A stretch of 64,000 bases of DNA, from positions 6,456,001 to 6,520,000 of the forward strand of contig NC_091671.1 of the NCBI RefSeq assembly GCF_042453785.1, read 5' to 3'. This document shows positions 21,022-32,300 of this stretch, one piece after another. Position 1 is the stretch's first letter, and each line of letters begins with the position of its first letter. The position numbers were made by a program, and so were the translations under genes. Under the pieces are notes generated by a model. The model searched no databases. It saw only the letters and a list, made by a program, of their open reading frames with translations, and had not been told where the DNA came from. This stretch comes from Malus domestica. Lineage: Eukaryota > Streptophyta > Magnoliopsida > Rosales > Rosaceae.

Positions 21022-22363
21022 ATATTGTTTTTCCCTGCCAGCATTGGGGCAGCTACCATCCCTCAAAAGGCTCGAAATTAATGTGTTGAATGGAGTGGAA
21101 TCAGTGGGCTCTGAGTTTTATGGGGGAATTAAACCTGCATTTAGATCTTTGGAGGTTCTGAGATTCTGCAATATGCAGGAATGGCAAGAGTGGTATTTCC
21201 GTGGAGTGGATGAAGAAGAAGGTACAGATTTTCCTAATCTTCGTGAGCTTAGTCTGGAGAAGTGTCCCAAACTAACGGGGAAAATACCATTAGACTACTT
21301 CCCAAGACTTGAGCAGCTAAGTTTGCAGGAAGTTAATATCGAATCCCTTGCTTGTTTGCAAGGATACAATAATTTCCGTATTGAACTCCCATCCCTCCTT
21401 AAGTTGGAAATATCAGATTGCCCGAATCTGGTATGTTTTGTGGGTAGTGGAGTGCTGCTTGCGGCCAACTTGAAGGAGATATCTATGTCCAGGTCTAAAA
21501 ACTTGTGGTCAGTGCCAGCAGAGATGCAAATCTCTCTCTCATCTCTTCGGTCGCTGTTCATACAGATGTGTGAAGAATTTAAATCATTTCCGGTAGAATC
21601 TAAATTCCCATCCCTTGATGTTTTGAAGATAAAGGGATGCCCAGAATTTGTGGGTTTCCCCCATGAAGGACTGCAAGCGCCCAACTTGAAGATGATGGAA
21701 ATCTATGAATGTAACAAATTCATGTCACTGCCAGAGGAGATGCACACACTTCTCCCGTCTCTCGAGTCTTTGTTCGTATTTGAATCTCCAGAATTGGAAT
21801 CATTTCCGGAAGGGGGATTGCCCTCTAAATTGCGTTCACTCAGAATCTGGAGTTGTAAAAAACTGATGGCAAACCGTATGCGGTGGGGTCTACAAACACT
21901 CACCTCTCTCAAAGTCTTGGATGTCAGCTTCTCAGAATGTGAAGAATATATTATCGAATCATTTCCAGAAGAGGGGCTGCTGCCAACCACTCTCACTTCT
22001 CTCAAAATCTCCCATCTTCCGAATCTGAAAGCCATTGATGGCAAGGCGTTAAGACACCACATCTCCCTCAAGGCGTTGGAGATTTCTTTTTGTCCTCAAC
22101 TCCAGAGCTTGCCAGATGAAGGGCTACCCACTTCTCTTTCTCGTCTACTGATCTCGGGATCCCCTTTACTAAAAGATCGGTGCCAGAGAGACACGGGAGA
22201 AGATTGGGCCAAGATTTCTCACATCTCCGAAGTAATAATTGATGTGCAATGGTACGTAATTTGTCAAAGTGTGGTTATGTGTTTCACTACGATCTGGCTG
22301 TGTGAATTTCAAGTAATAAACATATTTCAAATGTTAATATTCACGTAATAACAAATTTTACAG

Positions 22364-23320
22364 GTACTCCTGTCCCATACAAACCTGAAAGTACTTGTGA
22401 TAGAAAGATACGGAGGTACAATATGGTTAGGAGATGACTCGTTGGTTCTCTCATCTTGTCACGGAGGTATAATATGGTTAGGAGATGACTCGTTGGTTCT
22501 CTCATCTTGTCACTTTTTGTTGGAATTTTTGGATCGCTGGGCCCGCCCCACTCTAACGACACCGATACTGTCCCCACTTAACCACCTGCACAATCCTCAG
22601 GTGTGAGGTTTTACCACAAAAGGCCTCCCACTTAACCACCTGCACAATCCTCAGGTGTGAGGTTTTACCACAAAAGGCCTCGGTATTAGTTAGAGTGGGG
22701 TAATACTATTTAAACCCCTTTGGTTTTCTTCACCCCACCGATGTGGGACAGTTTAACACTCCCCCTCACGTGTAACCTCATTTAGTGGTTCATACGTGGA
22801 GATCCACATCGGTGATTGAAACTCAGAGGTCGGCTGACGTTGGGCCCACTTGTTTTCAATTGGAACTCAGCGGTCGTCGTCGGCTGACGTTGGGCCCACT
22901 TGTTTTCAATTGGAACTCAGCGGTCGTCTCTATATTAAGAGCTCAGACTTGTTTCCTTCCGGGTGGTAACAAGCTCGTTGGCTTGCACGGGCCCGCAACC
23001 ATGGGCTCTGATACCATGTTGGAATTTTTGGATCGCTGGGCCCGCCCCACTCTAACGATACCGATACTGTCCCCACTTAACCACCTGCACAATCCTCAGG
23101 TGTGAGGTTTTACCACAAAAGGCCTCGGTATTAGTTAGAGTGGGGTAATACTATTTAAACCCATTTGGTTTTCTTCACCCCACCGATGTGGGACAGTTTA
23201 ACACTTTTCGACTTGTGGCTTGTGAATATTGTTTTTCAATACCAGCATTGGGACAGCTGCCATCTCTCAGAGGCTTGAAATTGATGGTTAAATGGAGTGG
23301 AATTGTTTCAGTGTTGTTCT
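22364..23320 (+). pseudogene. LRR-exon relic downstream of CNL2, split by a second TRIM
   Basis: After a candidate intron (22252-22363) the sequence again resembles the internal LRR block (AACCTGAAAGTACTTGTG; TTAGGAGATGACTCG). A 51-bp segment is tandemly duplicated at 22411-22461 and 22462-22512. TRIM 22518-23203 then interrupts, and the relic resumes at 23204 with codons for DCEYCFS-like and LGQLPSLRGL residues up to about 23320. Confidence 0.75.
22518..23203 (-). mobile_element. Second TRIM element, minus orientation
   Basis: Terminal repeats are 22518-22758 and 23017-23203. The left copy is 54 bp longer because an internal block around CCACCTGCACAATCC is duplicated. On the minus strand the LTR begins TGTTAAACTGTCCCAC and ends in CCAACA, followed by a TGGTATCAGAGCCC primer-binding site (plus strand 23003-23016). 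A GAGGGGGAG purine tract abuts the other LTR. The target duplication CTTTT is at 22513-22517 and 23204-23208. The 258-bp interior has no coding capacity. Confidence 0.92.
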
Positions 23321-24507
23321 ACTCCCTCTTTTTTTGCTGTCTTTGTCTTGTGGCAGTTATTTTGTATGACTGTAGTCTTTGGTGAGCAAAAGCTTCGAAT
23401 TATGAAAAACTCTGCTGATGAGATGGACAGACAATTCTGATCGGTGCCAAGGGAGTCACCATGTTAATTCACAATTTTCCAGTCCTAGAGAACGAGCTTT
23501 AAAGTTTTAACAAGTTTATGAGTTATGAGCTCAAGTTTTCAAATTTCCTTTTTCAAGTTTGTTTTCAAATAATGTCTATTGAGAGGTAGATTTTGGTACT
23601 TTGTGGAATGTGAGTTCAGAAGTTTGGTTTGTAAAATATGGATGATGATTTTGTCTCCGTGAAATTGTGAATCAATGATCATGCACTAATGTTGTAAGAC
23701 CAGATGAATCCTTAATATATCTTTCATGTTGAAATGGAACAGCCTTATCTTCATTACCTTGGCACATGTAAACAGAGATCTGGTTTTGTGGGAATGGATT
23801 ACTGAGATCCATTGAATTGATATCCAAAGGCTGAAATCTAACTTTGAGATCTGGTTTTGCTCAATCACAATTTTGTACAGGTTTCTCCTGGGAGTTCTTA
23901 AATCATCCTTCTGCTACTCAACAGACATCAATCTGAAACATACGGCTTGTTCAGGTACACCCTCTTGTTTGAAATTTGCGTTTCTTTTTATGATGTTTGG
24001 TATGGTATGTCAGTTTTTACGTATTATTCGATCTCTCAGTCGAACTTCAATTCAGTATTGATCATTTACTACAATATCTTCTCAATGTGCTTTGTTCTAA
24101 TAGCTTTCCTTTTTGTTTCTCTTCTCGACCGCACTTATTTAAACTACCATCACGAACATAGGAAATTGCTGTCTATAGAGGGTTTCGGTTTTCTGATATA
24201 TGTTATATAGCTTAATATGTTCGTCCTATGACAGCCAAAATACATAATTTGTTTTCTGTTGAGACGCTTCTCTCAAATCTGGCCATGAATAAAGAGCATA
24301 ACTACGATCCCATTCAGCAGGCAAAGTTCTTTTAAGTTTTGTTTACCTCATCCTTAGTTTTCAAGATATATATTTTCTGGTTCTCAATTCTTATAATTTT
24401 CATTGTTTTGTTGCCAACTTGTTACTCACCGCTATTCAAAATTTGACCATTTTTTTATTTTTTATTTTTTTTGCGCTACATTGTTTGCCCTGAAATTTGC
24501 TAAGATT
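23321..24507. other. CNL2 3' flank, left part of segmental duplication A
   Basis: 23560-23700 matches the CNL1 and CNL3 downstream flanks. 23873-24300 matches 37650-37905 and 40545-40640 (shared TCAACAGACATCAATCTGAA, AACATACGGCTTGTTCAGGT and TTCTGTTGAGACGCTTCTCTC). No gene is recognised. Confidence 0.65.
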
Positions 24508-24515
24508 GCTCAAAC

Positions 24516-25421
24516 CAGGTCCGGTCTAGAGATTTTTGAGGCTGGGGCAACGTCAAAAAATATGCCCTCACTTCATATAAAAAAATTATTTGTTTTCACA
24601 CATAAGACATCGATAAAATTATATTTAGAAAAAACTTCAAACTCAATAATTTAGAAATACAGAATAACTAATTTATTTTGTATCGAGAGAATGAAACAAA
24701 AAAAAACCTTCGGGCTTATAAGTAGATAGATTATGAGTTTTGTTTTCCATCTGAATTTTTGAAGTGTTTTTGTATAAATCGTGAGGTATTTTTTCTTATT
24801 TACTAACCTCGTCAATATAAGACTAAAAAAATAATAACGTTTTCGAGTTTTTAAGGATATGTATAAGTAATGAATGAACACTAAATTAAACATTTTGATG
24901 ACACGTAATATTATTTGCAAATTTAGTCTACGCATTACTCTTTGTTGAAGATTAGACTTGAATTGGAACGGATATTTGAAAATAGCAACCCACATAGCTA
25001 CTAGCTAGTAAATATATTAACAACCAAACAAAAATTTGTAAAAATTGAAAAAAATAAACATTCACATAGCATTTCGAACTTAGGACCTGTAGTTAATTTT
25101 AAACAACAAAAATCATTGCTTTTAATTAAACTTATTGATTATTTAGCCAAATTTTATAAATTTATACTGTTATGAAAAGAAATTTGTAAAAATTAGAATG
25201 TAAATAAGCACACATGGTGTTTTGAACCTAAGACCTTCTCAATAATTTTAAATAACAAACCCACCAGTTCTAGTTAAATTTCTTTATCACTAAACTAAAT
25301 TTTATAAATTTATACTCTTATAAAAACATATATACATATATTACCTTAATAATGTTGGTGCCCCCAACTTTTTTGGGTCCCGGATGGTCACCCTGCCAGC
25401 ACTGGGCCTGGGCCGACCCTG
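24516..25421. mobile_element. Non-autonomous hAT-like DNA transposon, 906 bp
   Basis: The element begins CAGGTCCGG and ends CCGACCCTG (reverse complement CAGGGTCGG), giving imperfect hAT-style terminal inverted repeats. It is flanked by the 8-bp duplication GCTCAAAC (24508-24515 and 25422-25429), the size typical of hAT. The matching duplicated region near 40640-40750 lacks it. There is no transposase. The interior is AT-rich, with two related stretches around 25080 and 25225. Confidence 0.85.
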
Positions 25422-25429
25422 GCTCAAAC

Positions 25430-26160
25430 GTATTTCTTTTACAACTTTCTCTTGTGTTTGCTTTAATCGCGTACCAACGTTAGTGATTAAGAAACTGAAA
25501 TTGTTGATGTCAATAATCAATTTTAACGTTTACTTTTCGTATAGCTAAGTTTCATGTAGCTCGTGATACCTTCTTTGTATGTAAATCTTCCACCAAATCA
25601 CAAACTAAAGCGTTTTATATATGTTTAAACGTGGATGGAAGATGCGTTGTCATCCATTCTTTTGGATCTCCTGTGTTTGGGTTCTCTTATTTCCTCCATG
25701 ATTAGGTCTTTAGAGTGTAACTACAGGCTACAGCAGAACATTGAAATTGTTTTCATGGTATGGGATTTTGAGATGTGCGTTTTGGTACTTTTTGGAATAT
25801 GACTTTGAACTTTCGGGGCAAGCGTAAACCAGAGTTTACCGTTCTAGTTCCTCTTTGATTATACAGTCATATTCTCAATTGTCATTATCTCGAGATTGCT
25901 TGTTAATGACGTGATTACACAATTATATTCTCAACTTGCTATTACCTCGAGATTACTCGGTGGTAGTGACATGATTTCACATTTATATTCTCAGCTTGTC
26001 ATCAACTCGAGATTACTCGACAATGATATAATTATATTTCAACAGACACTAGTTATGGCTATTGTATGATTTTGCATGCATGTAATATAGGGTCAGAGAC
26101 CCATTAAGTGAGGTCATTCGGGGATGTGTTGCAATAAATGTGGTTACTTGCAAGTGTTTT
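25430..26160. other. Segmental duplication A, right part, with a three-unit minisatellite
   Basis: This corresponds to 40750-41430 in copy B. Around 25862-26040 are three degenerate repeats of about 60 bp (TTATATTCTCAACTTG, then CTCGAGATTACTCG), also present at 41148-41330. No gene is visible. Confidence 0.65.
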
Positions 26161-26998
26161 TGTGAACACGGAAAATTCCTGAAACGAAAGGTACAAGAAC
26201 AACGTGCACAAACAAAATATTTGTATTTGATGATTTTGGGTTACAATCTCTCTTTATTTTGATCCTCTGATTCGATCTTCGTAAGGTGTGTATTTGTGGA
26301 TGTGTGATTGACCCAAAGGGCCGTTGGGCTTGATCTAAGGATGAATGTTCTTCAAGGGCCGTGGATTTGATCTTGAAGGTGGATTTGAGCGGATCTTCAA
26401 AGAGGCTTTTGGGCTTGATCTTTGAAGAACAGTGATGAACGGATCTCCAAGGGCTTTTGGGCTTGATCTTGAAGAACAGTTGGGTGTGTGGATTTGTCGA
26501 CGTTGTTGATCCAAAGGGCCGTTGGGGCTTGATCTTGGATGAACGGATGATGAACGATGGTGCTTTCTTCAAGGGCCGTCGGGGCTTGATCTTGAATTGG
26601 TGGATGGTTGATCCAAGGGTTGTCGGGGCTTGATCTTGGAAGAACGATGAACGAAGAACGAAGAACGCTTTCTTGATTCTTCGGGAACCTGGATGCTTGA
26701 GAGCTTCAGAGTTTCAGAGCTTCAGAGCTTCAAGAATTTTGCCTAATGATTTTGGTTCCCCTGAATGAATGAAATGGGCTTGTATTTATAGAATTTTCCA
26801 AGGCCTAATTTTGAATATAATATCCCAGATGAAATAAGTCGTTTCTGTCAGGTGTTGACACGTGTCCTATTTGATGACTTTTCTAACTTATTTCAATTTT
26901 CGTTGAGTCACACGCTACGTGTAAAATTTATGTAATACATGAGCGTTGACACTTTGATTTATCGGTCAATATTTATTTACGAAATTTTGATGTCTACA
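26161..26998 (-). repeat. LTR (3' LTR in element orientation)
   Basis: 838 bp. It contains reiterated passages around GGGCCGTTGGGGCTTGATC (about 26300-26640). It is 47 bp shorter than the other LTR, which carries an extra AACAGTGATGAACGG unit. Confidence 0.92.
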
Positions 26999-27049
26999 AA
27001 TGCCCCCACTTCAAGGCACGTCGTATACATGTGCTTGTCACGTGTAGGA

Positions 27050-27720
27050 GATGCGTTTTGAAGTCCCTTATTGTAGATGTCGATCCAAGGGCCGTCGAGG
27101 CTTGATCTTGAATTGGGCCGGAGATTTCTTCAAGGGCCGTTGAGGCTTGATCTTGAATTGGGCTTGAGATTTCTTCAAGGGCCGTTGAGGCTTGTTCTTG
27201 AACTTTTGTTTGAAATTTCTTCAAGGATCGTCGAGGCTTGATCTTGAAGGTTGAAATTGGGCCACAAGGAGCTTCATGTGGTAGATGATTTTTTGGCTTT
27301 GGTAGTGGATGAATCGGCACGTATTTTGTTGCGCTTGTTGACTTTCCACAGCTTTGATCTTGAACTGGGTTGGAGGATTTTCTGGATTCCTCCAATTGTT
27401 GATTTTCCACAGCTTATTCTTGAACTAGGTTTTGATTCAAGGGTGGTAGACACTTGATCTTGAATCAGACTTGTGATTTCTTCCAGGGCCGTCGAGGCTT
27501 GATTTCGAATTTGGCTGAAAGCTTCTTCAAGGGCCGTTGAGGCTTGATTCTTGAAGGTTGACTCGAACACATGACAAGCAGGCACGAGGTGAAGGTGACG
27601 ACTTGTTGCTCTGTTCAATCTTTCTAATTCACACCTGAGCAGTTTGGTCAACGGTATGATCTTCAAGATTGATGAACTCTTCTTCCAGTTGGTGACTTGA
27701 TCTTTAAGGATTTGATTCAA
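27050..27720. repeat. Minisatellite inside the LTR element
   Basis: Repeats of about 35-60 bp built on TTCAAGGGCCGTTGAGGCTT and TGATCTTGAATTGGGC extend the motif seen in the LTR into the interior. The minus-strand ORFs crossing them (for example 27274-27750, STALEEI repeats) are translations of the repeat and are not considered genes. Confidence 0.75.
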
Positions 27721-27759
27721 GGGTGGTGAATCGGCACGTGCAGCCCACAACTCCTAGTA

Positions 27760-29760
27760 AGTCGACCCAAGAATTTGAGGGTCAAAACGAGTTCTTCATC
27801 TCAGACTCTTTCTGCCGAGTTGACTGTGCATGCTGCATTCTTCTCTGCTTGTTTCTTCAGGCAGATATGGCAGCTTCTCGAGTTCTTCAGCTCGAACTCC
27901 TTCTGCTGAGTTGACTGTGCAGACCGCATTCTTCTCTGCTTGTTTCTTCTGCACGTTGTCTCCACATGCTGCAAGGTATCATTTTCACTTGCCTTTATCT
28001 GTTCTTCAGGCAGATGTGGCAACTTCTTTGGAAGTACAGCAGCAGTGGGAGACAAGTACTCGAGAGCAATGCTAGGTAGGCAATCAGGGAAGGGTTCCAA
28101 GCAGTCGGTTCTTTACCCGAGTTTGAGTGGAGGTTCCGGCATATTGTTTTCTTTATCCTTGTCTTTGTAGGTAAGAACAAGGATAAAGGAAAGGTCAGGG
28201 AGAACGCATGATATGAGATACTCTTGCTTTCTACCCTGGTGATATGAGATACTTTTGCTTTGGTGTCATTTGTTTGCAGAGGTACCCCAAGGAATAAGAA
28301 ACACTGAGTGACTCGAGAAGCTTCGTTGGGAAGGCATTCTCGGAGATGAAGAAATGTTCTCAGAGATGAAGAAAGGTTCTCGGAGATGAAGAAAGGTTAT
28401 GTATGTCTGCCTTGCTATGGAGGGTGAAGGTGGACAATTATAGGAAATTCTTTAGTACCTGTAGAGGTACTATTCTTTTACTCGTGTCGGCAACCAATGC
28501 GTGATTGATCAGTATGGCTTCACGTGCTTTCTTCTTTATCAGAAATCTTCGACAAATTGTCTGTAATTTTCGTCAAGCTGAGTGTGCATGTGATAGGTGT
28601 TGACGAGGCTGAAAAAGACTGGCGCCTCTTCGATATCTGGGATCGGCGCTTCGACAAATTGCCCGTGATTTTCGCAAAGCTGAGTTTGCACGTGACGGGT
28701 GCTGACGAGGCTGAAAAAGACTCGCGCCTCTTCGATACCTGGGATTGGCACTTTTAACAAATTGCCCGTGATTTCCGCAAAGCTGAGCTTGCTTGTGACG
28801 GGTGCTAACGCGTCTAGAAAAGCAAGATGCTTCTCCGATTTCTGAGCTTGCCTCTTCGATTTTTGAATCGGTATTTTTGAACTCTGAGCTCACCTCTTCG
28901 ATCTCTGAAATCCCGTCGAGTGCTGATTTTTATAGAGGCACGCAGTTCGTTTCAAAGCGCACTTGAATTTTCGCTTGTAGAAACTCACTTCTTGCATTTC
29001 TAAGATCTTGATTTATCCGACATCTTCTTTCTTCAACACCTTTGAAAATGTCTGGACCCTCCGACCGTCGTTTTGATTTGAACCTTGGTGAAGAGGTAGT
29101 CCCGTCTTCTCCAGATAACATATGGCGCCCATCCTTCATATCCCCTACTGGTCCTCTTACTGTTGGGGATTCGGTGATGAAGAATGATATGACCGCTGCG
29201 GTGGTGGTCCGGAACCTTGTCACTCCCAAAGATAACAGACTACTTTCCAGGCGGTCTGATGAATTGGTTGTTAAGGAGTCTCTGGCTCTTAGTGTGCAGT
29301 GTGCGGGTTCTGTGTCCAACATGGCCCAACGCCTATTTGCTCGAACCCGTCAAGTTGAATCGTTGGCGGCTGAAGTGATGAGTCTCAAACAGGAGATTAG
29401 AGGGCTCAAGCATGAGAATAAACAGTTGCACAAGCTCGCACACAACTATGCCACAAACATGAAGAGAAAAATTGACCAGATGCAGGAATCTGATGGTCAG
29501 ATTTTACTTGATCATCGGAGGTTTGTGGGTTTGTTCCAACAACATTTGCCTTCGTCTTCTGGGGCTGTACCGCGTAATGAAACTCCAAATGATCAACCTT
29601 TGGTGCCTCCTCTTCCTGGAGTTCCGCCGAGTGGTGTGGCTTCAAACAGTCAACCTCCGGCGCCTCTCATTTCTGGAGCTCTGCCGAGTGGTGAGGCGGC
29701 ACCTGATCGTCCTTGAAGATCCCCTCTTGTAAATTTGATTTGATTTGATTTTTTTTTTTT
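27760..29760 (+). mobile_element. Second copy of the coiled-coil-ORF repeat, nested in the LTR element
   Basis: It matches the reverse complement of about 5152-8800. Shared features are AAGAATTTGAGGGTCAAAAC, the CTCGAGAGCAATGC passage, GATATGAGATACTTTTGC repeats, the AATCGAAGAGG-type array (reverse strand, 28530-28920) and the ORF itself. It is shorter than copy 1 because the tandem array is much reduced. I could not define its exact ends or a target duplication. Confidence 0.65.
29048..29716 (+). CDS. Repeat-borne coiled-coil protein of unknown function, copy 2
   Basis: 222 residues from the ATG at 29048 (MSGPSDRRFDLNL). It aligns with copy 1 along its length: nearly identical N-terminal 100 residues, the same coiled-coil core (LAAEVMSLKQEIRGLKHENK), a conservative basic segment (NMKRKIDQM) and a diverged Pro-rich tail (PSGEAAPDRP). 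Most differences between copies are substitutions, with one-residue gaps in the tail, and neither copy has a stop or frameshift. It is encoded antisense to the host LTR element. No known domain is recognised. Confidence 0.65.
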   Translation: MSGPSDRRFDLNLGEEVVPSSPDNIWRPSFISPTGPLTVGDSVMKNDMTAAVVVRNLVTPKDNRLLSRRSDELVVKESLALSVQCAGSVSNMAQRLFARTRQVESLAAEVMSLKQEIRGLKHENKQLHKLAHNYATNMKRKIDQMQESDGQILLDHRRFVGLFQQHLPSSSGAVPRNETPNDQPLVPPLPGVPPSGVASNSQPPAPLISGALPSGEAAPDRP

Positions 29761-30185
29761 AAAGGTATGTATAATGCAAATTTATGTAAAATTTCAAGAA
29801 AAATAAATAAAATGGACTTCTATTTCTCTCAATGCATTTGTTTTTTTTTTTTTTTTTTTTGCTATATACATACATATATTATGTATGTATATGTATATTT
29901 TTTTTCACGTGGACTGATCCACCATTCCAAAACCCTTCCCCTTTGCATGGTGCTAGCCACCAAGAATCCACCTTCTCTCCTTTTTTTTATTTATATATAT
30001 TATATATATATATATATATTTGTTTTTTAATTTTTTTTTAATTTTTTTTATTTTTATATATTTTTTTTCTTTCACATGGTGCTGATCCACCATTCCCCTT
30101 TTCTTTTCTTTTTTCACGTGGTGCCAGCACCACTTTGCTCCACCATCTTTTTTTTTTTTTTTTTTTTTAATATATTTTTCTGTAT
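29740..30185. repeat. T-rich and (TA)n low-complexity DNA
   Basis: Long poly-T runs (29840-29862, 30148-30168) and TA repeats (29995-30020) are mixed with three passages around CCACCATTCC and CACGTGG. No coding potential. Confidence 0.7.
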
Positions 30186-32300
30186 AAATTTGGGTGGTGG
30201 GCAGAGGAATTTGCAGGGAGCGGACGAAGACGGACGGAGAGTTGGAGTTTGAGGAAGCCTTTCTCGGCCGGCTAGTCGTTTGACAGCGGTCTTTGAAGTT
30301 GTTGGCAACTGCGAGGCAAGAGACGGAGGAGGTCTTTGGGTGTGGATTGTCAAACTTTGGTTTTGTCAATCTCATTCAAAGGCTGCAACCATGGCGGAGC
30401 AAGGAGGAGAGGATGGGGAGTTGGAGAGGGCTCCGGAGCATTGGTGTTTCTGCAATGGAGGGCACGTGGTCGAGCTCGAGGGAGGAGTCTTGGTGCTGAA
30501 TATGAGCTGGCCTTCTGAGAGGAGACTCTGAAGATGGGGATGTGCTGTTCATCCGGAATACATGGCGAGAATGAAAGTTATGATTTGAAAGCTCATCGCC
30601 CTCAACCTCTTCCATCTCAAGATTCGCCTCTGAGCCCACCTAGCAGCAGCATGCCTAGTCATTGAACCGGAGTCATTTGTTACATCAACTTGAGGTGATA
30701 CAGACGGGCGAACCACCACTCCTTGCATACAATTTCGTCTCTTTAATTCTTCCTCTGCATTTAAGATTTGCTTCAACACTTGAACTAGATTATGTTTCTT
30801 CTGATTCAAAACCTGCAGCTTCTCCTCAACTTCTCTCTTCCTTTTTTTTTTTGCTTATCACTTAACTCCTCTTCTTTGTTGCATCTCTCAGATTTAGGGT
30901 TTTCCACTTCATCCAATTTCTCAACCTTCACAGGCAGTGAACTAGCACCAACATCTGCTACATTCAACCCTTCCTCGATCAAATCGGGCTTAAGAGCAGG
31001 CGGCGAATCTGACTCACCACCGGATTTCACCGCAAAACCAGCACTGTCCAATTGCTTCCCATCCTTCTTCTCCCCGGACGGCCCAGCTTCACAATCAGTA
31101 GCAACATTCTCCGGCGCTTCGAATTTAATCGTGGGGTTAGACAAATTTCCCGCCTTCGGAGCTTTGCTGAGCTAGCGCGGGATAAAATCAGGCTTAGGGT
31201 TAGAAGAGATGGCGGCGGGGAGGCCAGAGCAGAGGAGAAAGAGAGCTACAGAGCGGCGGGTTAAAAGGGATTTGAAGTCCTTAAGGGAGGGAACTCTAAG
31301 GAGATTTCCTTTGTACAACGAAATCGCCACCATTTGTGAACGAATTTTTTCTGTCGATATTTTGTTCTTCTGCAATTTCTCTATTGACCTCACTATTCAC
31401 CACTAGAAATCGACTCTGAGAGTTTCGCAAAGCTTCTGGAGCTGCACTTCGAGTTCGAATTAATTCTGACTCCAGCAAACGAGCTTGACGAGTCGTGCTT
31501 CTAATTGGAACCGGATGAGGCCTTGGATGCGAACTTCATGCTCCAATTGTACAACCTATTTGACGAGAAACCAACAGTGGTTAATTATGCTCTAAAGCTG
31601 GCCAAATCTCTGAAACTGCAGATTGTTACTTGGGCGAGTAAGAAGCGGATGTTGGGCAGATGGAAGATTTTGATGAGCTTGATCTGAGTCGCAGAAGGAC
31701 ATGAAAGTGGATGAGAGAAGACGAGAGCAGATCTATCATTTTCTTTGAAGGCTTTGCGGAGCTCTGACCGAGAGAAGATCCTCAGCAAATCCCTGTCACC
31801 CTTGGCTGGCTGTACCGCTTTATTCACATCTGTCGCGGCTATCATCATACCCGTTAACTACCTTGGCAACCTCACTGCTCCGATGAGCATCCTTAAAGCC
31901 GTGTCCAAGCTCCTTGTCAGCGGCAGCTTCTCGACGATGAGGCAGATCAGTCGACGTTGCAACAAGTCATGTTGAAGGAGATATGGGCGGAAGTCCTGAT
32001 CAAATTGTAAAAGAGGAAGAGGTTCTGGGGGACGAACCTAATCTTGGAGAAATTTTGATCGGAGAAGAGAGATGGTGACGGCTACTCTCAAATACTGCTC
32101 GTCCGCCGCTGGCTGCGCAGCCCAAGGGATTGCTGAGAGTGGGTTTCTTCATTCTATCCTATCTAGAGGTCTTCTTTTTGGTGAAGACGTTTGACGAGGA
32201 ACTTGGGCTAGAAGAATGGGTTGTGACCCATGTTTTGGAGGGCAGGCCTAAGGCAAGCCGCAAGTTGAGTGGATTGGTTTCTGAGAGCCGGGCCTGGGCC
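30186..32300. other. Cluster of host-gene-like ORF fragments inside the LTR element
   Basis: Several frames here look like real but broken coding sequence and do not resemble retroelement proteins. Minus strand 31144-30806 (MSNPTIKFEAPENV) continues after a frameshift at an A-rich run into 30809-30549 (EEKLQVLNQKKHNLVQVLKQ), giving an acidic/Ser-rich then coiled-coil protein. Plus strand 31209 onward reads MAAGRPEQRRKRATERRVKR; 31505-31687 reads FMLQLYNLFDEKPTVVNYAL; 31745-31975 reads PLAGCTALFTSVAAIIIP. I cannot name the parent genes. No introns are obvious. They may be captured cDNA pieces, but chance ORFs cannot be excluded for the shorter ones. Confidence 0.45.

Larger units (their letters stand above)
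17484..22247 (+). pseudogene. CNL2: CC-NBS-LRR pseudogene with frameshift and TRIM insertion
   Basis: The reading frame starts at 17484 (MALAVVGGAVLSGFF) and includes the coiled-coil motif AEDLLDEVKTE. A one-base deletion near 17840-17850 shifts the frame after LISASFH; the correct frame resumes as ESVDSKIEDILERL. It then runs through P-loop GMGGIGKTT, FLFVLDDVW, GLPLA, CFAYCSIFPK and FIMHDLIHDLA into the LRR. At 19827 a 1195-bp TRIM interrupts the LRR codon for GYCFS. LRR coding resumes at 21027 (YCFSLPALGQLPSLKRLEI) and continues to EDWAKISHISEV. A small deletion removes the usual stop codon, so the open frame runs to 22348. Three independent lesions make function unlikely, although the 672-residue NB-ARC-containing ORF could still be translated. 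Confidence 0.92.

Noticed and set aside
20996..21026. Start of a separate 450-residue LRR protein in the TRIM LTR
   Set aside because: The first residues come from the LTR; the rest is the interrupted CNL2 LRR, so it is part of the pseudogene.
27274..27750. 158-codon minus-strand ORF with STALEEI repeats
   Set aside because: It is a direct translation of the LTR-element minisatellite. No protein family features.
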